Shown here: piece after piece, positions 6,834-13,313 of the stretch
How the letters are laid out: every line of letters begins with the position of its first letter
How positions within the stretch are numbered: the first letter of the stretch is position 1
NCBI GenBank assembly: GCA_023415145.1
Contig: JAEZLW010000135.1
Coordinates: 1 to 13,313 of the forward strand
Reading direction: 5' to 3'
Length of the DNA: 13,313 bases
DNA from: Bacillota bacterium
Lineage (GTDB): Bacteria > Bacillota > Clostridia > Christensenellales > Aristaeellaceae
Program-made: the position numbers and the translations under genes
Notes under the pieces: model-generated
What the model saw: the letters and a program-made list of their open reading frames with translations, nothing else
The model's database searches: none
What the model was told of the DNA's origin: nothing

Positions 6834-8558
6834 ATGAAAAAGTTAATGCTAGGCGACGAGGCTGTAGCCCGGGGGGCCTATGAGGCAGGGGCAAGGGTGG
6901 TTTCCAGCTATCCGGGTACCCCAAGCACCGAAATCACGGAGTTTGCCGCCCAATACAAGGAGATCAACTGCGAGTGGGCGCCTAACGAAAAGGTGGCTGC
7001 CGAGGTAGCCTATGGCGCTGCCATGGCCGGAGCACGAAGCATGACCAGTATGAAGCATGTTGGGGTGAACGTGGCGGCAGACCCACTGTTCACCGCCGCC
7101 TATACCGGCGTGCGCGGCGGCCTGGTGGTGGCCTGTGCCGATGACCCGGCCATGCATTCCAGCCAAAATGAGCAGGACAGCCGCTACTATGCCAGGGCAG
7201 CGCATATACCCATGCTGGAGCCGTCAGACAGCCAGGAGTGCAAGGATTTCACCAAGCTGGCCTTTGCGCTCAGCGAAAAGTACGACACCCCCGTCTTTGT
7301 GCGCCTGACTACCCGCATTGCCCATGCTCGTTCCGCTGTATCGCTGGAGGACAGGGCGGAGGCGGAAGTAAAGCCCTATCAGCGGGATTTCATGAAATAC
7401 GTCATGATGCCCGGCATGGCCAGAAAGCGCCATGTAGTGGTGGAGCAGCGGATGAACACCCTTTCGGAGGATGCCAATTCCCTTCCTGTTAACCGGGTGG
7501 AGATGGGAGATACTTCTCTTGGCGTCATCTGCAGCGGGGCCTGCTACCCTTACGTGAAGGAAGCGCTGCCTGACGCCAGCGTATTGAAGCTGGGTTTGGT
7601 TCATCCATTGCCCCGAAAGCTGATCGAGGATTTTGCCGGGAAGGTTAAGAAGCTGGTTGTCATCGAGGAGCTGGAGCCGGTGATCGAGCAGCAGGTTGCC
7701 TCCTGGGGGATAGCAGTAGAGGGGAAAAACCTCACCGGCCTGCAGGGAGAGCTTTCCGTCAGCCGCATCTTGCGCATGTTTGGCAAGGAATCAGCTTTGG
7801 AGCCGCAGGATACGCTGCCTGCCAGGCCGCCGGTATTGTGTCCTGGCTGCCCTCACCGGGGAGCTTTCTATGCCATGAAAAAGCTGAAGCTGAACGTGAT
7901 GGGCGATATTGGCTGCTATACCATGGGGGCGCTGCCTCCGCTTTCCATGCTGGACGCCTGCCTGTGCATGGGGGCCAGCATCGGTATGGCCTTCGGTGCG
8001 GAAAAGGCCCAGGGCAAGGAGTTTTCCCGCCGAACCGTGGCAGTGCTGGGCGACAGCACCTTCATTCACAGCGGTATTACCGCCCTCATTGACGCGGTGT
8101 ACAACGGCGGTACCATCACTGTAGTGATCCTGGACAACAGCATCACCGGCATGACCGGCCATCAGCAAAACCCCGCCACCGGCAAGAACATTTTGGGGGA
8201 ACCCGCTCCGCAGCTTGATTTGGAGGCATTGTGTGCCGCCTGCGGCGTCAAACACGTTCGTGTGGTAGACCCCTTTGATCAGAAAGAAATGCTGAAGGTG
8301 CTGAAGGAAGAGACACAAAGGGAGGCGGTATCCGTTATCATCGCCCGCCGGCCCTGCGTGCTGCTTCTGAAAGAAAAGACAGTCCCCGTCAAGGTGGAGG
8401 ACTGCCGCAACTGCGGCGTGTGCCTGGGCCTTGGCTGCCCGGCCATTGAGCAGGGAGAAAATGGGATACGCATCAACGGTGCCCTGTGCGTAGACTGCGG
8501 ATTGTGCGTGGATGTTTGTCCTTTCAAAGCGATTCATGCGGGGAGGGAAAGCAAATGA
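6834..8558 (+). CDS. iorA: Indolepyruvate:ferredoxin oxidoreductase, alpha subunit
   Basis: Catalytic thiamine-diphosphate subunit of IOR, which converts aryl pyruvates + CoA to aryl-acetyl-CoA + CO2 while reducing ferredoxin, in amino-acid fermentation. In the 574-residue product the pyrimidine-binding domain holds YPGTPSTEI (26-34) and the activating Glu in NEK (E52). CPGCPHRG is at 336-343 and GDIGC at 367-371. The diphosphate/Mg site is GDST (406-409) with DNSITGMTG (434-442). The C-terminal ferredoxin-like domain has two cluster motifs: C524, C527, C530, C535 (the wider CX2CX2CX4C spacing) and C552, C555, C558, C562. All expected residues are present and the length is normal. I prefer ATG 6834 because IorA proteins begin with MKKL.LG.EA; GTG 6822 would add four residues. 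AAGGA (6816-6820) is 13 nt upstream, rather far. The last 4 nt overlap iorB. Confidence 0.96.
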   Translation: MKKLMLGDEAVARGAYEAGARVVSSYPGTPSTEITEFAAQYKEINCEWAPNEKVAAEVAYGAAMAGARSMTSMKHVGVNVAADPLFTAAYTGVRGGLVVACADDPAMHSSQNEQDSRYYARAAHIPMLEPSDSQECKDFTKLAFALSEKYDTPVFVRLTTRIAHARSAVSLEDRAEAEVKPYQRDFMKYVMMPGMARKRHVVVEQRMNTLSEDANSLPVNRVEMGDTSLGVICSGACYPYVKEALPDASVLKLGLVHPLPRKLIEDFAGKVKKLVVIEELEPVIEQQVASWGIAVEGKNLTGLQGELSVSRILRMFGKESALEPQDTLPARPPVLCPGCPHRGAFYAMKKLKLNVMGDIGCYTMGALPPLSMLDACLCMGASIGMAFGAEKAQGKEFSRRTVAVLGDSTFIHSGITALIDAVYNGGTITVVILDNSITGMTGHQQNPATGKNILGEPAPQLDLEALCAACGVKHVRVVDPFDQKEMLKVLKEETQREAVSVIIARRPCVLLLKEKTVPVKVEDCRNCGVCLGLGCPAIEQGENGIRINGALCVDCGLCVDVCPFKAIHAGRESK

Positions 8559-9127
8559 AAAACCCCGTGTTTGATCTGGTGATCGTTGGTGTTGGCGGCC
8601 AGGGAACGCTGCTGGCAAGCAAGATCCTGGGCCATATTGCCCTGGAAAACGGCTGCGATGTGAAGGTCAGCGAGGTACACGGCATGGCCCAGCGAGGCGG
8701 CAGCGTGATCACCCATGTACGGGTGGGGGACAAGGTGCATGCGCCCCTTGTTTCCACAAGCTGCGCCGATTATCTTGTGGCCTTTGAAGAGCTGGAGGCT
8801 GCCCGCGCCATCCATTTTTTGAAGCCCGGTGGGACACTGATTGTAAACACCCAGCGGATATTACCCATGCCGGTGATCACCGGCGCGGCAAAGTATCCCG
8901 AGGAGCCTTTGTGTGTAACGGAGGATGTATGCCGCATGCAGCGGCTTGACGCCCTTTCCATGGCCGAAAAGTGCGGCAGCCAGCGGGCGGTGAACTTGGT
9001 GCTTTTGGGAACGTTATCAAAGCATCTTCCCTGGGAAAAGGATGTTTGGCACAAAGCCATTGCGGCCTGCGTTCCACCCAAAACGTTGGAGATCAACATC
9101 AAAGCGTTCAACTTGGGTGCACAATAA
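8555..9127 (+). CDS. iorB: Indolepyruvate:ferredoxin oxidoreductase, beta subunit
   Basis: The gamma-domain partner of IorA, which completes the CoA-binding active site of the aryl-pyruvate oxidoreductase. The 190-residue protein begins with the nucleotide-binding-like loop GVGGQG (12-17) and carries the family block SEVHGMAQRGGSV (39-51). Both are characteristic of the pyruvate ferredoxin/flavodoxin oxidoreductase gamma family (PF01558). Length is normal for IorB. The ATG at 8555 overlaps the iorA stop as ATGA, and GGAGGG (8542-8547) lies 7 nt upstream, so translation is coupled and a balanced subunit ratio is expected. The reading frame is open further upstream, but only inside iorA. Confidence 0.96.
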   Translation: MKNPVFDLVIVGVGGQGTLLASKILGHIALENGCDVKVSEVHGMAQRGGSVITHVRVGDKVHAPLVSTSCADYLVAFEELEAARAIHFLKPGGTLIVNTQRILPMPVITGAAKYPEEPLCVTEDVCRMQRLDALSMAEKCGSQRAVNLVLLGTLSKHLPWEKDVWHKAIAACVPPKTLEINIKAFNLGAQ

Positions 9128-9155
9128 TTACTAAAGATAAAAGGGGTGTGATGTC

Positions 9156-10457
9156 TTGCATCTGTACTGGAACAAAACCATGGAATGCTTGCCCCGGGAG
9201 CAGCTTCGTGAGCTGATGGGAGAGCGCCTTCGCGCCGTAGTGCGCAGGGTGTATGAAAACGTTCCCTTTTACCGCACCAAGATGCAGGAACTGGGTGTCA
9301 CGCCCCAAGACATACGCGGCGTGGAGGATATCACGCTCCTGCCCTTTACGGAAAAGGATGACCTGCGAAACAGCTATCCCTTCGGGCTGTTTGCCGTGCC
9401 CCAGTCGGAGATTGTACGCATCCACGCTTCCAGCGGCACAACCGGCAAGCCGTCTGTGGCGGGCTATACCAGCGGCGACATCGACCGCTGGGCGGAGCTG
9501 ATGGCAAGGGCCATGTACTGCGCGGGCGTTACGAAAAACGATGTGGTGCAGGTGGCCTACGGGTACGGATTGTTCACCGGAGGTCTTGGAGCACATTATG
9601 GTGCGGAGCGGGTGGGGGCCGCCGTCATCCCCATGAGCGGAGGCAATACCCAACGGCAACTGATGCTGATGGAGGATTTTGGCTCCACGGCGCTGTGCTG
9701 CACGCCCTCCTACGCCGTAAACCTTGCGGAATCGCTGCACAATGCGGGCATTTCCCTTGACCGCATCAAACTAAAGGCCGGCATCTTCGGCGCGGAACCA
9801 TGGACGGAAGCCATGCGGGACAAGATTGAGGACATGCTGCATATCGACGCGCTGAACGTGTACGGACTCAGCGAGGTGATGGGTCCCGGCGTGAGCATGG
9901 AATGCCTGGAAAAGAAGGGCATGCACATCTGGGAGGATCATTTCCTGCCGGAAGTTATTGGTCCGGATGGCGAAAGCCTGCCTTTCGGTCAGGAAGGCGA
10001 CCTAACCTTTACCACCCTCACCAAGCATGGTATGCCGCTGCTCCGCTACCGCACCCACGACTTGACCATCCTCACCGACGAACCATGCGCCTGCGGTCGT
10101 ACCCATGTGCGCATGGGCCGCATCACAGGCCGTACCGACGATATGCTGATCATACGGGGCGTGAACGTGTTCCCCTCCCAAATCGAGCACGCGCTTTTGC
10201 AGGTGCCCGGCATCGAGCCGCACTATCAGATCATGGTGGACAGAGCCGGGGCCATGGATACGGTGGAGGTGCAAGTGGAACTCAGTCCCCATCTGGTAGG
10301 CGATACCGTGAAGGCATTGGAAGCGTTGCAGCATAAGGTGGCGGCGCAATTGGCTTCCAGCGCTCTCATCCATGCGGAAGTGAAGCTATGCCAGCCCGGC
10401 AGCCTGCCGCGGAGTGAAGGAAAAGCCAAACGCGTCTTCGACCGCAGAAAGTTATGA
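9156..10457 (+). CDS. Phenylacetate-CoA ligase paralog 2 (canonical)
   Basis: AMP-forming aryl-acid:CoA ligase, 433 residues, with the motifs usual for PaaK: SSGTTGKP (92-99), YGYGLFTGGLGAHYG (135-149), FGAEPWTEAMR (211-221), VYGLSEVMGPG (235-245), LRYRTHD (296-302), GRTDD (325-329) and the lysine segment EGKAKR (421-426). CACGRT (311-316) is the common Cys pair near the domain junction. The start is TTG 9156: AAGGGG (9141-9146) lies 9 nt upstream and the resulting LYWNKTME matches the family N-terminus, while the next in-frame ATG (9180) would cut this off. It follows iorB by 28 nt. It is a paralog of the ligase on the other side of iorAB. In fermentation it may run toward aryl-acid release or reclaim free aryl acids; the direction cannot be read from sequence. 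Confidence 0.93.
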   Translation: MHLYWNKTMECLPREQLRELMGERLRAVVRRVYENVPFYRTKMQELGVTPQDIRGVEDITLLPFTEKDDLRNSYPFGLFAVPQSEIVRIHASSGTTGKPSVAGYTSGDIDRWAELMARAMYCAGVTKNDVVQVAYGYGLFTGGLGAHYGAERVGAAVIPMSGGNTQRQLMLMEDFGSTALCCTPSYAVNLAESLHNAGISLDRIKLKAGIFGAEPWTEAMRDKIEDMLHIDALNVYGLSEVMGPGVSMECLEKKGMHIWEDHFLPEVIGPDGESLPFGQEGDLTFTTLTKHGMPLLRYRTHDLTILTDEPCACGRTHVRMGRITGRTDDMLIIRGVNVFPSQIEHALLQVPGIEPHYQIMVDRAGAMDTVEVQVELSPHLVGDTVKALEALQHKVAAQLASSALIHAEVKLCQPGSLPRSEGKAKRVFDRRKL

Positions 10458-10487
10458 GTTTTCTTCCTCAAAAGGGAGAAAACGGTG

Positions 10488-10493
10488 TATACT
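10488..10493 (+). promoter_or_regulatory. Possible internal -10 before the ACT gene
   Basis: TATACT at 10488-10493 lies in the 71-nt gap between the second ligase and the ACT gene. The -35 is poor (TTCTTC at 10461-10466, rather far). A weak internal promoter would allow the ACT protein and the downstream genes to be made apart from iorAB. Evidence is thin. Confidence 0.25.
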
Positions 10494-10528
10494 GAAGACA
10501 AAGCAGGGACCATAAAGGAGGCGGAACC

Positions 10529-10960
10529 ATGTACGTCAAGCAGATTTCCGTGTTTATCGAAAACACGCCGGGCCGCCTGGCGGACTTTACAAAGCTGCTG
10601 GGTGAAAACCAAATCGACCTGGTTTCCCTATCCATTGCCGATACCACCCACTTTGGCATCCTGCGGGGCATTGTGGCAGATTACGAGCGGGCGGAGAAGC
10701 TCATCAGTGAGGCGGGCTATACCGTGCGCCTGACCGATGTGCTGGCGGCCTCCGTGCCGGATGTGCCCGGCGGTTTGGCCAAGGTTTTGGGGATGCTGTC
10801 GGAAAACGGCATCAGCATCGAATACCTGTACAGCTTTGTCCGAAATGCCGGGAAGAACGCTTTGATCATCTTCCGGGTGGAAGAACTGGATAAGGCCGCC
10901 CAGGCGCTAAAGGACAACGGGGTGCGCTTGCTTACCCAGGAAGAAGTCAGGCTTCTGTAA
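10529..10960 (+). CDS. Double ACT-domain protein
   Basis: A 143-residue protein made of two ACT domains and nothing else (about 3-67 and 70-137). Each shows the beta-strand then D/N-x-P-G-x-L turn typical of ACT ligand sites: ENTPGRL (11-17) and PDVPGGL (77-83). ACT domains bind amino acids at dimer interfaces and usually regulate an enzyme. No catalytic or DNA-binding domain is attached, so it would act by binding another protein or as a dimeric sensor. ATG 10529 is preceded by a near-perfect AAAGGAGG (10514-10521) with 7-nt spacing, the best ribosome site in the window. ACT proteins next to ior/paaK genes are, to my knowledge, a recurring association in anaerobes; the ligand is probably an aromatic amino acid, by context only. 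Confidence 0.9.
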   Translation: MYVKQISVFIENTPGRLADFTKLLGENQIDLVSLSIADTTHFGILRGIVADYERAEKLISEAGYTVRLTDVLAASVPDVPGGLAKVLGMLSENGISIEYLYSFVRNAGKNALIIFRVEELDKAAQALKDNGVRLLTQEEVRLL

Positions 10961-10986
10961 TAATCCGACATTAAGAAGGCCATGAA

Positions 10987-12093
10987 ATGCAATACCGGAA
11001 AAACGAGCGGGTGGTGGATTTGCAGGCCATCCGTGACAATGTGTGCGCTCTGAAAAAGGCTGTTTTGCCAAACGTGAAATTAATGGCAGTGGTGAAGGCG
11101 GATGCCTACGGCCACGGCATGATACAGGTGGCAAAGGCAGCCATATCCGCCGGTGCTTCCTTCCTGGGAGTAGCCACGCCGGATGAGGGTGTGCTTCTTA
11201 GGGAGAACCATATAGATGCTCCCATCCTGGTGTTCGGTGCGCTGAATCGGGATGGGGCCGAGGCGGCTGTGCAGTATGGATTGACCCAAACCGTCTGCCG
11301 GGCGGATATGATCCATTGGCTGCGTATGGAATGCGAGCGCTGGCAAAAGGAAGCCTTTGTCCACATAAAGGTGGATACGGGCATGGGCCGCATCGGTGTG
11401 AGGACACAAGACGAGGCGCAAGCGGTTTTGGAGGCTTTGCAGAATGCTCCCAAGGTAAAGCTTACCGGGGCTTATACCCATTTTGCCGATGCGGATGGAT
11501 CGGAAGAGGAATTTACGCATTTGCAATTGGCTGCTTTTGAGCGTATCACGGGAAAACTGCCCAAGGGAATCTTACGTCATGCCGCCAATAGCGCCGCCAC
11601 CCTGCGCTTTCCTCAAACCCATTTTGACATGGTGCGGACAGGTATCGCTTTGTATGGATGCCCGCCTGTGAAGACGGATGTGCCTTTGCGTCCTGCCCAG
11701 CGCTGGGTGACGGCGGTGATCCATGTGAAGGAAATCGGTCCCGGCGATACCGTCAGTTATGGCCGTACCTTTACGGCGGATAAACACATGCGGGTGGCAA
11801 CGCTGCCGGTGGGCTACGGCGATGGCTATCACCGCATGCTTTCGGGCCGGGGTAAAGTGCTGATCGGCGGGGACTTTGCTCCCATCCTGGGACGGGTATG
11901 CATGGATCAGACAATGGTGGATGTTACGGATATCCCTGCTGCTGTCCCCGGTGCGGAGGCTGTGCTTCTGGGCAGGCAGGGGCCAAACGAGATCACAGCC
12001 GACCAGATGGGTCAGTGGGCGGGCACCATCAGCTATGAGGTGCTGCTGGCACCCACTGTAAGGGTAACAAGAAGATATGAGCATGACGAATGA
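10987..12093 (+). CDS. alr: Alanine racemase
   Basis: PLP-dependent interconversion of L- and D-alanine, supplying D-Ala for peptidoglycan. The 368-residue protein has the PLP-lysine motif VVKADAYGHG with K37, HIKVDTGMGRIG (126-137), the substrate region R..NSAA near 197-204, and the second catalytic base Y258 in VSYGRTF. The C-terminal RVCMDQTMVDVT (303-314) is also diagnostic. Length is typical. The start ATG 10987 has GAAGG (10975-10979) 7 nt upstream; it lies 26 nt after the ACT gene with no terminator between, so read-through from the aryl-acid operon is likely. The last 17 nt overlap the next gene. Confidence 0.97.
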   Translation: MQYRKNERVVDLQAIRDNVCALKKAVLPNVKLMAVVKADAYGHGMIQVAKAAISAGASFLGVATPDEGVLLRENHIDAPILVFGALNRDGAEAAVQYGLTQTVCRADMIHWLRMECERWQKEAFVHIKVDTGMGRIGVRTQDEAQAVLEALQNAPKVKLTGAYTHFADADGSEEEFTHLQLAAFERITGKLPKGILRHAANSAATLRFPQTHFDMVRTGIALYGCPPVKTDVPLRPAQRWVTAVIHVKEIGPGDTVSYGRTFTADKHMRVATLPVGYGDGYHRMLSGRGKVLIGGDFAPILGRVCMDQTMVDVTDIPAAVPGAEAVLLGRQGPNEITADQMGQWAGTISYEVLLAPTVRVTRRYEHDE

Positions 12094-12655
12094 AGAAAAG
12101 GCTGCGCTGCGCAAGGCCATGCGCTCGCTTCCCGAGCCCCGTGAACGGTTGGTTGAAGGGGAAGCGGCAGCATCACATCTCTTGAACTGGCCAGTGTTTT
12201 CAAGCGCGGGAACAATAGGCTGCTACATGTCCATGAGCTGGGAAATTGATACATTGCCTGTTCTGAACGCTGTTTTGCAGGCCGGGAAGACGCTGGCGCT
12301 GCCCAGGACTTATGAAAAGGGCAAGATGGAGTTTCGCCGGGTATCGGACCCGGCTTTTTTGCAGCCCGGCCGCTTGAGCATACCGGAACCTACAGATGAG
12401 GCGGAGGTTATTCCTCCGGAGGATCTGTCACTGTTGCTGATTCCTGCCCTGGCGGTGGATAAAAAGGGCCATCGTTTGGGCCAGGGCGCCGGCTATTATG
12501 ACCGGTACCTGCCAAAAACAAGCTGCGAGCTTGCAGCATTGGTGCTGTCAAGGCAGGTTGTCCCGTCCGTCCCTTGCGGGGATCGGGATTATTTGGTACA
12601 ATGGATTATCACAGGCAAGGGCATCCTGCCGGTAAAGATTTTGGCACAGGCGTAG
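12077..12655 (+). CDS. 5-formyltetrahydrofolate cyclo-ligase
   Basis: ATP-dependent conversion of 5-formyl-tetrahydrofolate to 5,10-methenyl-tetrahydrofolate (MTHFS, YgfA/YqgN family), which returns the stored folate to one-carbon metabolism. The 192-residue length is typical. The signature near the C-terminal third, ALAVDKKGHRLGQGAGYYDR (124-143), carries the GxGxGYYDRYL motif that binds ATP phosphates. The N-terminal K.ALRK..RS segment (8-17) also fits. The gene begins inside the end of alr, overlapping by 17 nt in another frame, so translation is probably coupled. ATG 12077 and ATG 12083 are both usable; a weak AAGAAG site precedes them. Confidence 0.93.
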   Translation: MSMTNEEKAALRKAMRSLPEPRERLVEGEAAASHLLNWPVFSSAGTIGCYMSMSWEIDTLPVLNAVLQAGKTLALPRTYEKGKMEFRRVSDPAFLQPGRLSIPEPTDEAEVIPPEDLSLLLIPALAVDKKGHRLGQGAGYYDRYLPKTSCELAALVLSRQVVPSVPCGDRDYLVQWIITGKGILPVKILAQA

Positions 12656-12670
12656 AAAGGAACTGTTTGC

Positions 12671-13313
12671 ATGCAAAAAAGCGTTCCTGGGAAAAAGAAA
12701 GTTCAAATTGTCACCAAGCCCATGCTCAAGGGCCGAGCTACGGATGTGATGACGTTCAGGCGCGCTTTGCGCGTGGCCGGAAGCGTACTGGTGGCCGTTT
12801 TTATTTATCTGGTGTTCGGCTCGCTGTTGATGTTTGAGAATTTGTTCTTGCGGATTTTAACCAATACGGCGCTGATACTCATGAGCGGCGGGTTTTTGTA
12901 CATGAGCGGCGCAACCAATGGGGAAGCGGACGCGGCCTTTGGGGAGATCATGTACCAGCGTGAGGCCGAAGGAAAAAGCATTCCCGACAGCGACAAGGCC
13001 CGCTGCTTTATGCCCTTCAAGGGGGTGTATACCGCCCTTCTCGGTGCGCTGCCTTTTGTGCTTATGTCCCTTGTCGTAGCCATAACGGCACAGCTGCAAA
13101 CCTATTCCCTGGGCGCACTGCCTGAATGGCTTTCCGCCTATCGGCGGCAGCCGGAGGTTGGCGATGCGCTTCGGTATTATGAAACCACCGTCTCCCTGGG
13201 AGTGCTGGACTTTGTGCATCTGGCGGTACGGATGATGATCCTGCCCTTTGTAAGCATGGTGGGCAGCGGCAATGCGCAGGCCGTTCTTCTTACGGAAAGG
13301 CTCAGCCCCCTGT
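12671..13313 (+). CDS. Unknown multi-pass membrane protein, 3' end cut by the window
   Basis: A plus-strand frame opens at ATG 12671, 15 nt after the cyclo-ligase stop, with AAAGG (12656-12660) upstream. It stays open for 214 codons to the window edge. The N-terminus is basic (MQKSVPGKKK), and strongly hydrophobic stretches lie at about 34-53, 57-79, 118-140 and perhaps 174-197. The loop after the second stretch is polar and charged (about 80-112). I recognise no family. The even GC use, the codon-like third positions and the co-directional spacing make it a real gene. It is probably the last member, so far, of the alr operon. Confidence 0.75.
   Translation, partial: MQKSVPGKKKVQIVTKPMLKGRATDVMTFRRALRVAGSVLVAVFIYLVFGSLLMFENLFLRILTNTALILMSGGFLYMSGATNGEADAAFGEIMYQREAEGKSIPDSDKARCFMPFKGVYTALLGALPFVLMSLVVAITAQLQTYSLGALPEWLSAYRRQPEVGDALRYYETTVSLGVLDFVHLAVRMMILPFVSMVGSGNAQAVLLTERLSPL

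Noticed and set aside
7791..8618. 275-codon open frame on the minus strand across iorA/iorB
   Set aside because: Antisense to conserved IorA motifs, His/Gln-rich and without a ribosome site; shadow.

Overview
The window looks like chromosomal DNA of an anaerobic, fermentative Gram-positive bacterium of the class Clostridia. The clues are a stand-alone ftsA-ftsZ pair, strong purine-rich Shine-Dalgarno sites with ATG, GTG and TTG starts, extended -10 promoters of the TGnTATAAT type, ferredoxin-linked 2-oxoacid metabolism, and a YkvI-type carrier. By eye the DNA is moderately GC-rich, except for a clearly poorer stretch around 3365-4300. Genus cannot be fixed from the sequence alone.

Layout. 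(1) 1-2840: ftsA and ftsZ, read from an extended -10 promoter at the left edge and closed by a perfect 14-bp hairpin terminator. (2) 2894-4195: two unrelated GNAT acetyltransferase genes meeting tail to tail with a 3-bp gap; the second lies on the minus strand and is AT-richer than its surroundings. (3) 4335-5354: a YkvI-like membrane carrier. (4) 5414-10960: the metabolic core, in the order phenylacetate-CoA-ligase paralog 1, iorA, iorB, phenylacetate-CoA-ligase paralog 2, double-ACT protein. It has its own extended -10 promoter and a folded leader. (5) 10987-13313: alanine racemase, 5-formyltetrahydrofolate cyclo-ligase and a membrane protein that runs off the right edge, all in the same direction and tightly spaced.

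How the core should work: IorAB oxidatively decarboxylates aryl pyruvates (from Trp, Phe, Tyr) to aryl-acetyl-CoA and reduces ferredoxin. The flanking AMP-forming ligases interconvert aryl acids and their CoA thioesters. The double-ACT protein probably binds an amino acid. The unusual point is that iorAB is bracketed by two diverged ligase paralogs. Paralog 2 keeps the usual family motifs, while paralog 1 departs from them at the segment that normally reads GAEPW. This suggests two aryl-acid specificities or two directions of flux in one operon.

No tRNA, rRNA, CRISPR array, insertion sequence or transposase was seen, and no gene-free stretch exceeds about 165 bases.
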